A stretch of DNA of 64,000 nt from Carposina sasakii. Its lineage: Eukaryota; Arthropoda; Insecta; Lepidoptera; Carposinidae. The first letter of the stretch is position 1, and every line of letters begins with the position of its first letter. Below, one piece after another: positions 34,804 to 46,914 of the stretch. The position numbers and the translations under genes are program-made. The notes below the pieces were generated by a model, which was given only the letters and a program-made list of their open reading frames with translations, had not been told where the DNA came from and ran no database searches. The stretch is taken from contig CP053155.1 of the NCBI GenBank assembly GCA_014607495.2, forward strand, positions 4,092,001 through 4,156,000, in the 5' to 3' direction.

Positions 34804-37089
34804 ATGGACGAAGAAAAGTTAATCAGTTTGGTGCAGCGTTTTGAATGTTTACAATATATCGAGCCCAACATACAGCGATCGGATGTTAAAAGTCAATGCT
34901 TGGGAAAAAGTTTCTCAAGAAATGGGGAAACCAGGTAAGTTTGATGTGTTATTGAAAATAGATTTAACCCCTTTTTGCACAATACCTACGGCTGCTTTTC
35001 AACCGCCTTCACAGAAAGGAGGAGGTTATCAATTAAAGTGTATGTTTTTTGTATATTTTAGCTTAGTTATTTGTGCAGTACAGTATAAAATAAAATACAG
35101 ATTAATGACTAGGTACTAGGTAGGTACGGCAAATTAGGACAATTATTGTTTTTAATCAATACAATATTTTTATTAATTTTGTTTACAGTTGGATAACTTA
35201 TAAACGTCCGGCGTGCCCAGGACCTGTCAACTTCGCTAACATCTTTGTTGACTGTTAACTAGTCTCTACAACACGGCATGATCTGTATCTATTAGCTCAT
35301 GTCGATACGACAAAAAAAGACTAATTGTTAGAGATTACGTCGTCATTCTAAATTTAATTACATCGATTAATTATATTATCTTGCCAGTTAACTGATCCAG
35401 CTTCTGAATTAAAATATTCTTTGAATTTATCTCGAATCCCCATACTTGTGGTTATACTTGATGATAAGTTGTTTTCATCCAGTGATTGAAACTGTTCCAA
35501 AATAATATCTTGCGGAGTGGGCAGGGGCTAGTGTTATGCGAAAGTATTCGTTGTGATGCTGAGGGAATCTGGTCTTTATCGATGAGAAAATTATGCAAAC
35601 AAGTACAAGCCAAAATAATCATATCAAGGTGATGAGGATGCACTTTTTGCAGTCTTTGAAAAATTTCAAATTTCTGTACCATTATCCCAAATGTACATTC
35701 TACCATTTGTCGAGCTCTGCTAAGTCTATAATTATATATTTTTTTTCTCTCGATCACCCCTAATATCATTTCCAGGATAAGGCCGCATTATATTTTTGCA
35801 TAAAGGAAATGCTTCATCGGCCACAAATACGTGTGGCATTTCTTGATTTGTACCTGGTAAGCACTTGTTCGGGGTATATTGAGCGTCCCATTATGAATTT
35901 TGTTCCCTAACTGAGAATTTGAGAATATACCGCCATCGCTATTGCGCCCGTATGCACCGACATCAACCACAACGAATTTGTAGTTTGCATCTACAACTGC
36001 CAATAATACGGTACTAAATGTCTTTTTATAATTGAAATATAGGCTTCCGCTATTGTGTGGTGCCCGTATAGTTACATGTTTTCCGTCAATGGCACCGATG
36101 CAATTAGGGAAGTTCCAAATATTTTTGAAACCTTCTTCGATTTGTGACCAGGATTCCGAAGTTGGCTTTGGCATCACTAAAGGCTGCAATACTTTCAAAT
36201 CACAGCGCACTTTTCATGAACTATTTTACGGATTGTACTGAAACCCATGCGGAAATTAAAAGCCAATGATTTAAAACTACTGCCGACAGTCAAAAATCTG
36301 GAAGAAAAAAAAAGCTTACGTTAAATAAATGTTCATATATTTATTATATACATAATTTATAGATATTTTTTATTAGTTTCAGATTGTCAAAGATGCTGGA
36401 AGTTACTTCGAGATAATTTTAGAAGGGCTATAAATACAAGAAAATTCAAAAGTGGTTCTGCTGGCGGTAGGCGTCGCCCAATAAAATATGAACAGTTAAT
36501 GGAGTTTTTTGAAACCACATCTTCAGCACAGACAACAAACGTCAAATTTAGACTCATCATCAGAAGACACACAATCTTCAAATTTACAGTTAACATCAGA
36601 CACTGATGAGACACGACAAAATGAATCTCCTAGGCCATCATCCCAAATGTCCAATTATTCGCAGCCTAAGCCGGACGGGCTTCGGAGATTCTTGAAAAAT
36701 ACATCCAGAGTAAGGAACATGAGCATCCTGTAGATAGCTTTTTTAAACAAAGGGCATCAACTGTGAAAAATCTCCCCGAGAGGATGCAAGCACGTATAAA
36801 AAGGGATGTATTCAAAATTATAAACGATGCTGAAATCGAATATTACGATGAACATGTTAGAGAACGTGCTTCAAATCAATTAATCCAAACGTCTAATGAC
36901 GTAGACGATAGTGAAGACAGCAACTTTTCTCCGTACATACCATCAAAACAGACCTCTAATATATCGGTTCCTCAGTATACATACACGCCATCAGCAATCA
37001 CTCCTAGCACATCCAAATTTAAGCCCAGTCCACAAGTGGAATTTGTTACAATTTCCGATCAAACAAAAAATATACTTCTAAGGAAATAA
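34804..37089 (+). pseudogene. Harbinger MADF-BESS protein, two exons
   Basis: Exon 1, 34804-34934, starts MDEEKLISLVQRFECL; after a one-base shift near 34840 it continues NISSPTYSDRMLKVNAWEKV, then SQEMGKP. The donor is CCAG|GTAAGT. Exon 2 starts at 36383 after TTTCAG and gives CQRCWKLLRDNFRRAINTRK, completing the three-helix MADF domain (Trp-type repeat with KxLRDNFRR). A Ser-rich linker follows, in shifted frames (about 36500-36720). Then comes a BESS-like end, FFKQRASTVKNLPERMQARI, around 36740-36800, and an acidic tail to 37089. The splice join is phase 1. The protein normally helps the transposase bind the ends and enter the nucleus. At least two or three frameshifts. Confidence 0.8.
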
Positions 37090-37724
37090 CTGATACATTC
37101 ACGCCATCAACAATTACTCCTAACACATTCAATTTAAGCCCAGTCCACAAGTGGAATTTGTTACAATTTCCGATCAAACAAAAAATATACTTCTAAGGAA
37201 ATAACTGATACATTCACGCCATCAACAATTACTCCTAATCTGTACACTTCAAATTTTTAACAAGTAACTAAACCGTACATTTACATTACAACTCAAAATC
37301 AGTCTATTTTTTCCTAATTATTTTATAATAAAAATATTATTTTGATTAATAAAAAAAACACTATGACTTAATAAATAATAACTATGTAAATTAAGAGTTT
37401 TTTTACTAAATTAAACATATGGTAAGTCGTTCCTCAACAGAAATGCTAGGTCGATAATTCGTATTGTGTTTTTGGATATGCGGGCGTAACAAATTAACTA
37501 AATTTCAAATTTTTCGTAGTTTACTTTAATAGTCATAAAAGTGAACACCTCTTAATGGTAAATTCTTACACAATGTATAATTTCGCCTAAGGTACATCTT
37601 TCCTGCCACGTTTCTTCTATCCACACTGTTCTTCTCATTTTATGACGTCTTATTTATTTAGATATTCTTCATCTTCCTCTTCCTCTGCCAAAAGGGCAAT
37701 AATTACTAAATCCCAATCGACCAT
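35354..37724 (-). pseudogene. PIF/Harbinger transposase (HARBI1-like), two exons
   Basis: Exon 1, from ATG at 37724 to about 37427: MVDWDLVIIALLAEEEEDEE, then, in shifting frames, RRTVWIEETWQER, LVNLLRPHIQKHNTNYRP and SISVEERLT. Exon 2 begins at 36297 after TTTTCTTCCAG: FLTVGSSFKSLAFNFRMG, then PNCIGAIDGKHVTIRAP with the first catalytic Asp, VVVDVGAYGRNSDGGIF with the second, a gap at 35780-35830, then RLSRARQMVECTFGIM with the last acidic residue, and ACTCLHNFL. The end is MGIRDKFKEYF..GSVNWQDN, stop at 35354. The donor of exon 1 is not obvious. Several frameshifts and an in-frame stop; dead as read. The exon 2 lies inside the MADF intron. Confidence 0.82.
36976..37240 (+). repeat. 115-bp tandem duplication at the end of the MADF gene
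   Basis: AAGCCCAGTCCACAAGTGG starts at 37021 and again at 37136; TGATACATTCACGCCATCAA at 37091 and again at 37206. Period is exactly 115. About 2.3 units exist, the first slightly diverged, the later two nearly identical. The stop codon of the gene falls in the first unit. Confidence 0.9.
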
Positions 37725-37910
37725 TTTGAACACGTCTGCCAACGTCGGATTTTGGCATCAAACTGGTCTTAACACGCCCGCCTGGCAACCCAGAGCATTT
37801 TTAACGGAGCTTGCTCACGGATGGGCGAGCATGCCGCCTGCATGGTCGAGCAATCAAAGTTTGCTCGACCATGCGCGAGCATTTTGCAGTTCGGTGTGCG
37901 CTGACGCAAA

Positions 37911-40682
37911 GTCATAAACGTATAAACTAATGTTATGGCTGCGCTCAAAAGTATTTTAATAGCCGGTTCAGTAACCTAATGGAGTTATATGCGAAACTTC
38001 GATGTTTAGCCGGTAACTTTGCCAAACATTATGCTGAATCAACATTATGTATAAACAAAAATACTATGCGCTACCATTTTTAACATGTTTACGCCAATAT
38101 CTCAAACATTGTATTTCCGTGGCACAGATTGTTCAGATATTTCTTATTCTTATTTCTTATGTCTTGTAAGGTAGGTAAAGTTTACCCCATGAACTAAAGT
38201 TTTTTTCTCAAAAGTGTACCTTGTTGCAGTTTAATTTACTAACTTGTTAACCGTAGTTAAGTACGAGTACCTCAATCTTCTACAAAAGCCAGAGCATTAG
38301 TAATCAACACTTGCGCATGCGGTAAGTCGGGTTCGTGCCTATCACGTAATCATGCATAGTAATGAGAGACGACTAATTGTAATCAAGATCGCTATAAGAT
38401 ATGAATCATCGTGTCCACGTTAATCATAGTACAAGTGGAGCAGACTTAGCTTTAAGTCATGCGACCGATCGAGCTTAAATATAGCTATAGATAAGTATAC
38501 TAGATAAGTAGACGCGGATTTATACTTCGGCCAAGACTACGATTATCGTAATTAAAAATCTATACACAAAATAACATTAAAAAATCTAATAAATATTGAG
38601 TAGGAAGACTACAGTATCCAATTCGTAATTAAAATAATAATGCAACATATAAAATGAAAACAAACACCACACTGCGAAGACAGCAGAACGCATAAACACA
38701 ATGTAATACCGCACTCAATGCTGTTATTTCAATAAATCGACATTTAAACTAGAAATTATCGTTCAAGGAACGGGAGGAACATAAGGAAACGCATTTATTG
38801 CGCAAACAAATGATCTTGGTCGAGTGCAGTCACAAAATTTATCGTCCGACGTCCAGAGATGTCAGTGCAACGAACCCTGCAGACATTATAAGGTGCTTAC
38901 GTAATACCCCGGTTGAGCAACGGACAATTGAGGCTATAAGTAAAAAATATTTAAGTGGCCGGGAGACACAGAGCATTCGTGACTCTAATCAATTCAGTTG
39001 ATACGCTTGTAAATGGCTGAAAGGAAATCTATTCAATTAAGGGATTTATAAAATCTTTCTTTACGAGCGCGACTCACAGTTGATGAATTAGATGGGTCGG
39101 GTTTATATATTTTAGAGGTAAAAATTGAGAACTTTTTCGATTAACAATTTTTTTTTGCAAAGTTAACCAATTTCGTAGAAAATTGCGTTAATATCGTAGT
39201 TATGTATTTCAAGCTCCCCTTACATTTTGTTACACGGTTCTTGTACCTCAAACTCAAGAGATACCTTTTCAAGCTTCCTGTCAATACAAAAATGAAAAAC
39301 TTGACGCCTCCACTAAAATATTTGAATAGGAAAAAGACAATGGACGCCACAAAGGCACAGCCAGGCTACAGCTAAGACTTATAACAATACCGCGATCCCG
39401 GGCAGCCGAGTGGCCCAACAAACCCGCATGTACCGCCACGATGCATAGAACCTATAAAATATTAATTTTGTAACTCAACAGGGAGAATTTAATATAGCTT
39501 CAGAACAATGTTATGAAACTATAAGGGGACTCAGTTGAAGTGGTTGCCTCCGACAAAAGCCAAGCCGAAAGCACGGAGACTGGGGAAATACGTCTAGCGC
39601 TTTTGCAAGCTTGCTGTTAAAATGCAAAAACAGGAAATGAAAAATATTTGAGCTATGCCTGGAATTTTACAAAACTTACACTATTTAGGAATTCTCCACA
39701 TACCTAAACTCACGAGTTTATCAAAATATTTACCTAAATACGGCAAACTTAGTCTAAAAAATGTGTGTCCTCTGTTTGGGTCCGAGGTTTGGGTTCTCTA
39801 GGGACAGATATTTTCATACAATGTACATATTGGTACATACAAGTACCTACATATTGAGACATGGCTGTGTTCTTAAAATGGGGTAGCCAGAACTGCAGTA
39901 TCATAAGGAGATTCCACAGTCACGTTTGGTATAGTGGGGAAAGATGCTAATAATCATTGACAAGTTGAGGTATAGTAACTAAAGCTGATGATAACTAATG
40001 TACCAGTGGCGATGGCCGCATCACTCGCAGGGCAACTAGGGCAACCGACTATTTCATCAACGACAAGTGCGGAAGTCGGCTATCAATCAACGGGGAGATA
40101 ATGAAGATGTTGAACCCCTATGACGCGGGAGAGGTACTCGGGTTTAAACACTTAATTATGGTTGGCTGATGTATAGTTTCACATTTATCCTTTTCTAAGA
40201 GATCTATTTAATAAAAATCTACTATGATTTCAATAACATACTTAGAAGAGATTCTATTTTAAGACACAATGAAGGAACGAGGTAGCAAAAGCATCAGCTC
40301 TTATATGCGATATGACAATATTATTTACTACAAATTAAACAAACACTAAAAACTTTACTACAACTTTACTACAAAAAAAAGTACAATAACATTTTTTAAA
40401 TCATTACTCAACGTTGAGCATGTGATTTATTTCTACGTGACCTATCTTTCACCTTTATCTGACGCGGAAAAATAATACAACTAAATATAGTATATGAGAT
40501 CTAATTTGGTACGAGTCCAATGACCTTTTATCTAGCATTTAGAATAGTTACGTGGATCGGAGGTTCACCTTCTTGGGATAATTTTACATGATACATCTAC
40601 AATTTAGTCAACATTAGTCCCACATAATCTGTGGGATTCTTTGTTCCGAAGACAGTTCAAGAATGGAATAAAACATACATAA
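37911..40682. other. Intronic sequence, nothing recognised
   Basis: AT-rich. No frame with family features. 39390-39420 and 39990-40140 are less AT-rich but unassigned. Confidence 0.5.
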
Positions 40683-40732
40683 TGTGCCGACCCCAAATGC
40701 AACACAAGATAGGAAAATTTGGATGATGGACA
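40683..40732 (+). mobile_element. Possible RTE-type LINE 3' tail
   Basis: TGTGCCGACCCCAAATG, then GATAGGAAAATTTGGATGATGG, resembles the GCCGACCCCA...GGGATAAGG..GATGATG ends of lepidopteran RTE elements, heavily diverged. Confidence 0.3.
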
Positions 40733-41374
40733 GTAATTACTATAAATTGTAGGTACTGCACCTGCGTGTTAACTGTTATTATTGATATACAGCATAAATC
40801 TAGAGGCGTTAACAAAAAACCTTAAAACATAATCACTCTTAACCATCAATTAAGGTTATCAGACAAACGAACCATATTCGATCGGCATTACCAAGCCTAG
40901 ATGACGTGTTCTTTGTTATTAAATATATATTACGAGACATCAGTACACTCGATTACATATAAGGTTGTATATCTGAGACTGATTCATGTCTTGAAGGTCG
41001 CTCCCACTCGATTTGCTTCCGTTCTGATTATTCATTGTTTCTGCTGTTTTGCTGCGAGATTTCTATCGTTCAGTTACCGGTTGATTAGAAGCTTCCTCTG
41101 CTAAATTGTTATTTGTGTCGACGCTTAAATTGGCGCATTTGATTTCTAAGATTGCTATTAATATAACATAAGGATTCTTATTTAAGTTAATTTTCATGTT
41201 TTCATATGTGAGACACAACGAAGAAGTTATATTTAGGGGCGGTGTAATATATATATTTTTCCGATTTTGATTTTATCAACCATCATCTTTCAATTTTTCA
41301 GATTATCCATCTTATATAATGTTATATACTTCGTTAGTGTTTCTGTTCCTGACATCTCTGACGCAATTTTAATA
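40733..41374. other. Intronic sequence, nothing recognised
   Basis: AT-rich; the 67-residue frame at 40901-41104 shows no features. Confidence 0.5.
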
Positions 41375-41470
41375 TAATTATAATAATAAAACACTTTATT
41401 GTACACACAAATTTTTTTCGTACATAGGCGAACTTAATGCAATATAGCATTTTCTACCAGTTAACCCAAT
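41375..41470 (-). mobile_element. LINE-type 3' end common in Lepidoptera
   Basis: Plus strand reads AATAATAAAACACTTTATTG, TACACACAAAT and, further on, CGAACTTAATGC then TCTACCAGTTAACCC. Read on the minus strand this is the GGTTAACTGGTAGA ... CAATAAAGTGTTTTATTATT tail often seen at ends of lepidopteran LINEs. The clade is not certain. Confidence 0.45.
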
Positions 41471-42027
41471 TACTGGATAATTGATTAATATGTATATCCC
41501 GTAAAGATTGCAATGCCTCTTATCATTTTCCACACTCCAGAAATAGATCCAGACCGTTACAATATCTCGAAGCTATAACGAGGATATTTCCCGCCGCAGC
41601 GGTTCAAATAGCAGCAATTCAATTTAATAGTACATACTTCGCTCGTGTTACCGCTGGTTTCCGAATGAATGCGTCTACAGAATGAGTATCATTGTTTACT
41701 CTGTGACAACCTTTTCTGTGCATGTTGAATGTGCTATACACTATACACTATTGTTATAAAACCTAAAGCTCCAGCACATGGCGGCGTGACGCTAGCTGAC
41801 CTTATATTACATAATGATCGTGATTCACATTCGATACTTGAGTCGCATTATGCATGTATAACGAGGAAAATCGATAAATATTCAATATGCTTACCGCTCA
41901 TTATTAGATCAGGCTGAGCGTGAATCTATTATCTTATTAAAATTAAGGACAGATTTGCCTAGCGAGCGACTTTATTTATTTATTAAGGCAACACAACAGA
42001 CACAAAGTAAAAATATTTAACATAGTG

Positions 42028-42778
42028 GCCCCGCCCTCGCTTCGCTTCGGTAATATCAACTAGATACAACTATATGTAGGTACAGCGGTTTTCGTTTAAA
42101 TTTGGAACTCCCGTTGGTCCCCTTCCCGTGGGAATTTCGGGAAATCCGTTCCTTAGAGCTTCCTTGTAGCCCTAATCCGTTAGCTTCGTATAAATAGCTG
42201 TTTTCGTAAAAAAAATTAATTCCGTACTCCTTCCCAAGGAATTTCGGGAAATCCGTTCTTTAGTGCTCCCTCGCATCCCTAATGAACATACAGGTCCAAC
42301 TTAAATTCATATGTTCGCCAGTTGTCGGTAAAAAAAATGAAATTCCCGTTTGTCCCCTTCCCGTGGGATATCGGGAAATCCGTTTGAATTCCCATTTGTC
42401 CCCTTCCCTTGGGAATTTCGGGAAATCCGTTTTTAGTCCTTCCTCGTTGTCCCCAAGAACATTGCCCGATTTACTTTATGTAAGCGGTTCTCGTAAAAAT
42501 TATGTTCCCGTTAGCCCCTTCCCGTGGGAATTTCGGGAAATCCGTTTTTATCCTTCCTCGTTGTCCCCATCAATATGCCCGATCAGCTCATATGTATAGC
42601 GTTTTCGTAAAAAATATTAAATTCCCGTTGGTCGCCTTCCCGTGGGAAATCGGGATTCTTATAGTATGTTCATCCAGGTCCATAAGGATTCTAACGGTGA
42701 GAATTTTTGAAATCGGTCAAGTTTCGGAGCCTATCTCAAACAAACAAACAAAGTTTTCCTCTTTATATTAGTATAGAT
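42028..42778 (-). mobile_element. Non-autonomous Helitron-like element with internal minisatellite
   Basis: Minus strand begins TCTATACTAATATAAAGAGG (from 42778) with TTTGTTTGTTTG close behind, the common 5' end of lepidopteran Helitrons. It finishes near CCGAAGCGAAGCGAGGGCGG (about 42050-42030), a typical 3' GC-rich terminus. The inside (42110-42660) holds about five diverged units containing CCTTCCCGTGGGAATTTCGG followed by GAAATCCGTT. The plus-strand frames at 42282-42771 simply run through these units. Confidence 0.7.
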
Positions 42779-43430
42779 CTAACAACTTTACTACTTACTA
42801 GTTAAGTTAATTAGAATTCACATACAGAACAATTAAATTCGTTTTATTAAAATTGCTTTACTTTAAAAGTAGCAAGTAAACTTCCGTGCCAAAATGTAAG
42901 GATATAATCAAAAACAAACAAGTAAACTTTTCAATCTACAATCAGGATCATGTACTCCCGATATACGCTCTGAAAACATTCATTGTTGTCGGTACAGCAT
43001 GCAACAGTGTCACTGTTGTGATATTCCACTTGTGTCCAAAATAATATATTAGCACATATGGAGTATTAGGTACGTATTGTAGCTAGATCTTAAAAAACGA
43101 TCGCGTTATTATGATGCAGCCAATGAAAATGTCTACCTAGTTGACTGACCGCATACCTAATCTAAACATTAACGGATGTTAATCTATTATAGGTATATCC
43201 TATAAAGACAACGAAGATTATCAGAGCTAAATAGTCCTCACCAATTCCAGCAATAGCCAAATTTATGAATGGTCTCACGACGATGACGAGGGGCTTCAAT
43301 ATTCAACCGAATTTTACGGGGTTTTGACAACAATACCAAGGTTTTTCTTCATTCAATCAATGTGCGGTTTAGGTACTGTAAACGGTAGGTACATTATAAT
43401 GTTTCTAAAGGTTTGCTGATGTTAATAAAA
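42779..43430. other. Intronic sequence, nothing recognised
   Basis: AT-rich, without repeats I can name. Confidence 0.5.
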
Positions 43431-43558
43431 CGTACTTCCTCAAAAAAGTATCTGGTCGGTTACATAATATTATGTGACATGTCAAACACGTGATAACGAA
43501 TGATTTTAATTTAATGAAAAACTACTAGTAAGTGGCCAGATACTTTTTAAGAAGTAGG
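43431..43558. mobile_element. Small MITE with CTACTT / AAGTATCTGG inverted ends
   Basis: Left end TACTTCCTCAAAAAAGTATC then TGG; right end CCAGATACTTTTTAAGAAGTA. The two match as inverted repeats over about 23 bases with two differences. Total about 128 bases. No coding capacity; superfamily unknown. Confidence 0.6.
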
Positions 43559-43865
43559 TTTATATCAGAAGAACGGTCATCTTATTACTTAATTTCTTGA
43601 ATGAATAGCAAAAAATATATTTAACCCAGTATTCATTGTGTTTGGGTTTGCTGATGTTTTAGTACAGCTACATGCTGCAGGACTGTACTTACGTAGGTAC
43701 CTATTAGGTATGTAGCTATAAGCATGAAAGCATGTCGCGAGCAGGGATAAACACTCCAAAACTTTTGACAATACATACCTATTTACTTGTTTTCAAACAA
43801 TGCCTGTTTTGGCCTATATTTGGAAAGTCTTCGAATAACTCATAAGCATACAAAATACAATATGT

Positions 43866-44132
43866 ACAGACCTCAAAGTCCAATCCCTATGCGCTCGAGC
43901 TAATTCAAGTCGTGCTCGACGGTGGGCTACAGTCAATGCTGGGCCTGTTGCAGCTCTCCTTGGAGTCAGGTTCCGTTCAGCATGTCTCCTTCTGACGGTA
44001 TCTGAACTTATGACCACTTGGCGCTGGCACCGAAGATCTGCTGATTCGAAGTCTTCGAACGATCTTACGTTGCCTAAGGCCAGTTTGAAGTAGTGCTACA
44101 GCTTGAGCAGCTTCCTGAGGTGTCGTATCCAT
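43866..44132 (-). pseudogene. Tc1-like transposase, N-terminal fragment
   Basis: Start at 44132: MDTTPQEAAQAVALLQTGLR then QRKIVRRLRISRSSV, the first helix-turn-helix of Tc1-type transposases. A jump then leads, in another frame, to VVISSDTVRRRHAERNLTPRR, then ALTVAHRRARLELARAHRDWTL, the second DNA-binding domain up to just before the first catalytic Asp. About 40 residues between the two helices are missing, and the whole DDE catalytic part is lost at about 43870. No inverted repeats found. Unrelated in sequence to the DD41D element. Confidence 0.8.
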
Positions 44133-44505
44133 TTTTTTTAGGGGAAAGTGTCAAAAATACACGCGTGTATGCTAACGATGAACAGTAACTAAAGAAATGA
44201 TAAGAAATATCCAACTACACTCACTATAAAAGACAAAAACGCTAAGCGGGCACTCCAGTCAAAACAGACCAAAATTATTATCAATGTGTTTGTTGCTTAC
44301 AACGTGAGTAAACGATACTTTTAATTAAAAATGTCTATTCATTTTATTCGTTATTAAATGCACTTTCTGTAGGCATAAGTTTGATAGCTGTAAGTTTGAT
44401 ACTTTTTGAGAAAATCAAATTAGAGTTCCAAGGTGACGAGTGGCTCGGTTAATTTGCTGTCCAGTGTACTTGAATAACTTTAAAATAACCCGAACCCATA
44501 CTATC
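44133..44505. other. Sequence between the Tc1 relic and an RTE tail
   Basis: May include the Tc1 element's left arm, but no terminal repeat partner is present. Confidence 0.4.
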
Positions 44506-44898
44506 AAAAGGTGTTCGATCAGTGCGTTCTACCAGCCATGACTTACGGAGCCGAGACGTGGAACCTGACGGTGGGACTGACTCACCGATTGCATGTCACT
44601 CAGAGAGCTATGGAAAGGTCAATGTTCGGAATCTCGCTAATGGATAAAGTCCGAAACGAGATTATCCGGCAGAAGACCAAAGTGACAGACCTGTCGTAGA
44701 ACGGATGGACGGTGGAGTAAACGGATTCTCGAATGGAGACCGCGCCTAGGCAAGCGTGCGTTGGGCGCCCTCCGGCCAGATGGATCGATGACTTAAAGAA
44801 GATGGCTGGTAGTGACTGGATGGCAAAAACGGGAGATCGAGCCATGTGGCGTACACTGGGTGAGGCCTACGTCCAACAGTGGACTGCAATAGGCTGAC
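44506..44898 (+). pseudogene. RTE-type LINE, C-terminal end and tail
   Basis: Reads VFDQCVLPAMTYGAETWNLT, RLHVTQRAMERSMFGISLMD and RQKTKVTDL. After a stop and shifts it continues VGRPPARWIDDLKKMAGSDW then LGEAYVQQWTAIG. This is the same C-terminal region as at 20763 but a different subfamily, keeping a few more residues upstream (VFDQCVLP). The tail ends GACGACGATGACGAT. Stops at 44697 and after show it is dead. Confidence 0.85.
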
Positions 44899-46664
44899 GA
44901 CGATGACGATACCATCAAATAATTCAGAAAAGATACAAAAACGAGTATGTAGTTAGTTCCGTATGGTTCATTGAATCAACCGAAAAGATAAATTATAGGA
45001 TTTGTTCACCCTTATAATCTGCTAGTGGTAGTGGTCTGGTATAATAAACTTTACATAAAGGTAAAGGGACTGGAATCAAGAAGATCCCAAATTAAAGTTA
45101 CTTTCATGTTACAAGCCGAACGACAATTTTAACAGAAGAATACCTTGTTTATCCCACTTCATCCTTCCCATATTAATTGAAAGGGAGAACCCAATAAAGT
45201 TTCTTTTTTCAGCAGATTCGGTCAACGAAAATCAATAAAGTTTGTCTTTTGTTAACAGTCAAGTGAATATAAAACAGGGCAATGATTTTTTCATGGTTTT
45301 TAAGCAATTCTGCGTAATTAGTAAAATTAACGTTTCCATGGGAAATGAGAAAGATATAAGATAAAGATATGGATGGATCTATTCAGTGTGATCGAATTAC
45401 TCCACTGTCAAAGCCCATCACTAAACAAATAAACTAAGGTACATGTTAACAGTCGATAGGTACTTCAAATTTATAATTTATTTTTAGAAAACCTAGCTTG
45501 AACCGTATTTAATTTTACATAGTAAGTCAATTCTACATTTGCGGGCGATATGCACTCAACCCTAAAACACTTTGGTGTCAAGATTTTCATATTATTATTA
45601 TATATTTTGCTGAAACGCAACCGTAACTGAAAAAACCTTTCAGTTTTCGATTTACGTTAGACACTCAATACGATTATGTACTAATAAGAAATCTAAATAA
45701 TTAATTCACTTTAATCGCTTACATACAGCTAAAAAGCCAAACGCCCGTGTAATATAAACCATTAATTAAGATGCTACTATTATTTATTATGTAAAGCTAA
45801 TCACCTTTAGAAATAAAATAGTAGAATCGCTTGTGGTGGGTGGGATCGAATTTCCATGTCCACCTTGAATCGTGTAGGTTAAGTCATTGAGTTGAAGATT
45901 GTCGGCTTTATAACTAGATTGTATGTATAGGTATGTACCTAACCTATGTTGTATATATTACTTCAATAAACTTGGAAGCGAGATATTTCAATAGGAACCT
46001 CTGTAAAAAAAATGCTACGTGTTACGGGTGCAATACGAATTCAAAAACCCCTTCCACACTACACGATACAAGCTCGTTAATTCGACTGTCAAAAACTATT
46101 TTGATTTTTCGTCCACACATACAACAGCAATGTTCAATTATTTTTTTCAATACAATGAGATTGCAAAGTTATTCAAATTACATCGTGTGGAAAAGGTATT
46201 ATAATAGTAGCTTTTCTAACGTCCCATGATAAGGTTCGTTCGAAATTAGGTTCGTTTCGTACCCAGTTATGGAAATTCTTATATTGTCATAATTCATCTG
46301 CGTTGTCTATATACCGTGCGTGGGCGATTTAACCGTGTTAATTTGCATGAAGCAAGTGATTGCATGCACAAGCATCCAACCTACGCCATTGTAGCGTAAC
46401 GCTGCAGCACGCCCGAAACTGTCTGACTAGCTGATATTGTAATATGAATTTTGTTATCATAACAAATTGGACGACTCGACTCTACACCACGTTCCGTCAA
46501 AATAAGACACATTTATTTTTATTTCTCCAGCGAAATTCTCTCGGGATAAGATGGTAGAGTAGGTTACAGCCGTGCGAATATGTAGGTTAGGTATGTTATG
46601 TATGTATAACTTTAAATTTTACCCATCGCAGGTAATCTTAAAATATACGTAAATTAATACATAT
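44899..46664. other. Intronic sequence, nothing recognised
   Basis: AT-rich. Overlapping plus-strand frames at 45933-46229 are compositional. Confidence 0.5.
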
Positions 46665-46908
46665 CGGCTGTCCCAAAATAACCTGAATATGCCATTTTTG
46701 TGAAAATACTGTTTACCTGGATGTTCTGTGTGCAAAACCGTACCTAAATCAAAAATCCGTTTTTTGAAAATGGTTAAAATGGCAAAGATACCAAGGTCCA
46801 AAAACACAGAATACGCCATAAACGGAAGATATTACACAGAACATCCAAAATTGGGATAAACAGTATTTCACAAAAATGGCATTTCAGTGTTTTATTTTGG
46901 GACAGCCG
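46665..46908. mobile_element. MITE with CGGCTGTCCCAAAATAA ends
   Basis: Left CGGCTGTCCCAAAATAA (46665-46681) and right TTATTTTGGGACAGCCG (46892-46908) are perfect inverted repeats. Inner similarity continues (ATGCCATTTTTGTGAAA, TACTGTTTA). 244 bases, no coding capacity. The LTR retrotransposon begins six bases outside its right end. Confidence 0.75.
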
Positions 46909-46914
46909 TATATA

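Larger units (their letters stand above)
34522..37907. mobile_element. Complete PIF/Harbinger transposon
   Basis: Perfect 15-bp terminal inverted repeats: GCGTCAGCGCACACC at 34522-34536 and its complement at 37893-37907, flanked by AAA on both sides (34519-34521, 37908-37910), a 3-bp target duplication as usual for Harbinger. The 3,386-base element holds the two genes typical of the superfamily: a DDE transposase (minus) and a MADF/Myb-like DNA-binding protein (plus). Both have decayed by frameshifts. Both subterminal regions carry several copies of a GCTCGA-CATG palindromic motif. Confidence 0.92.
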
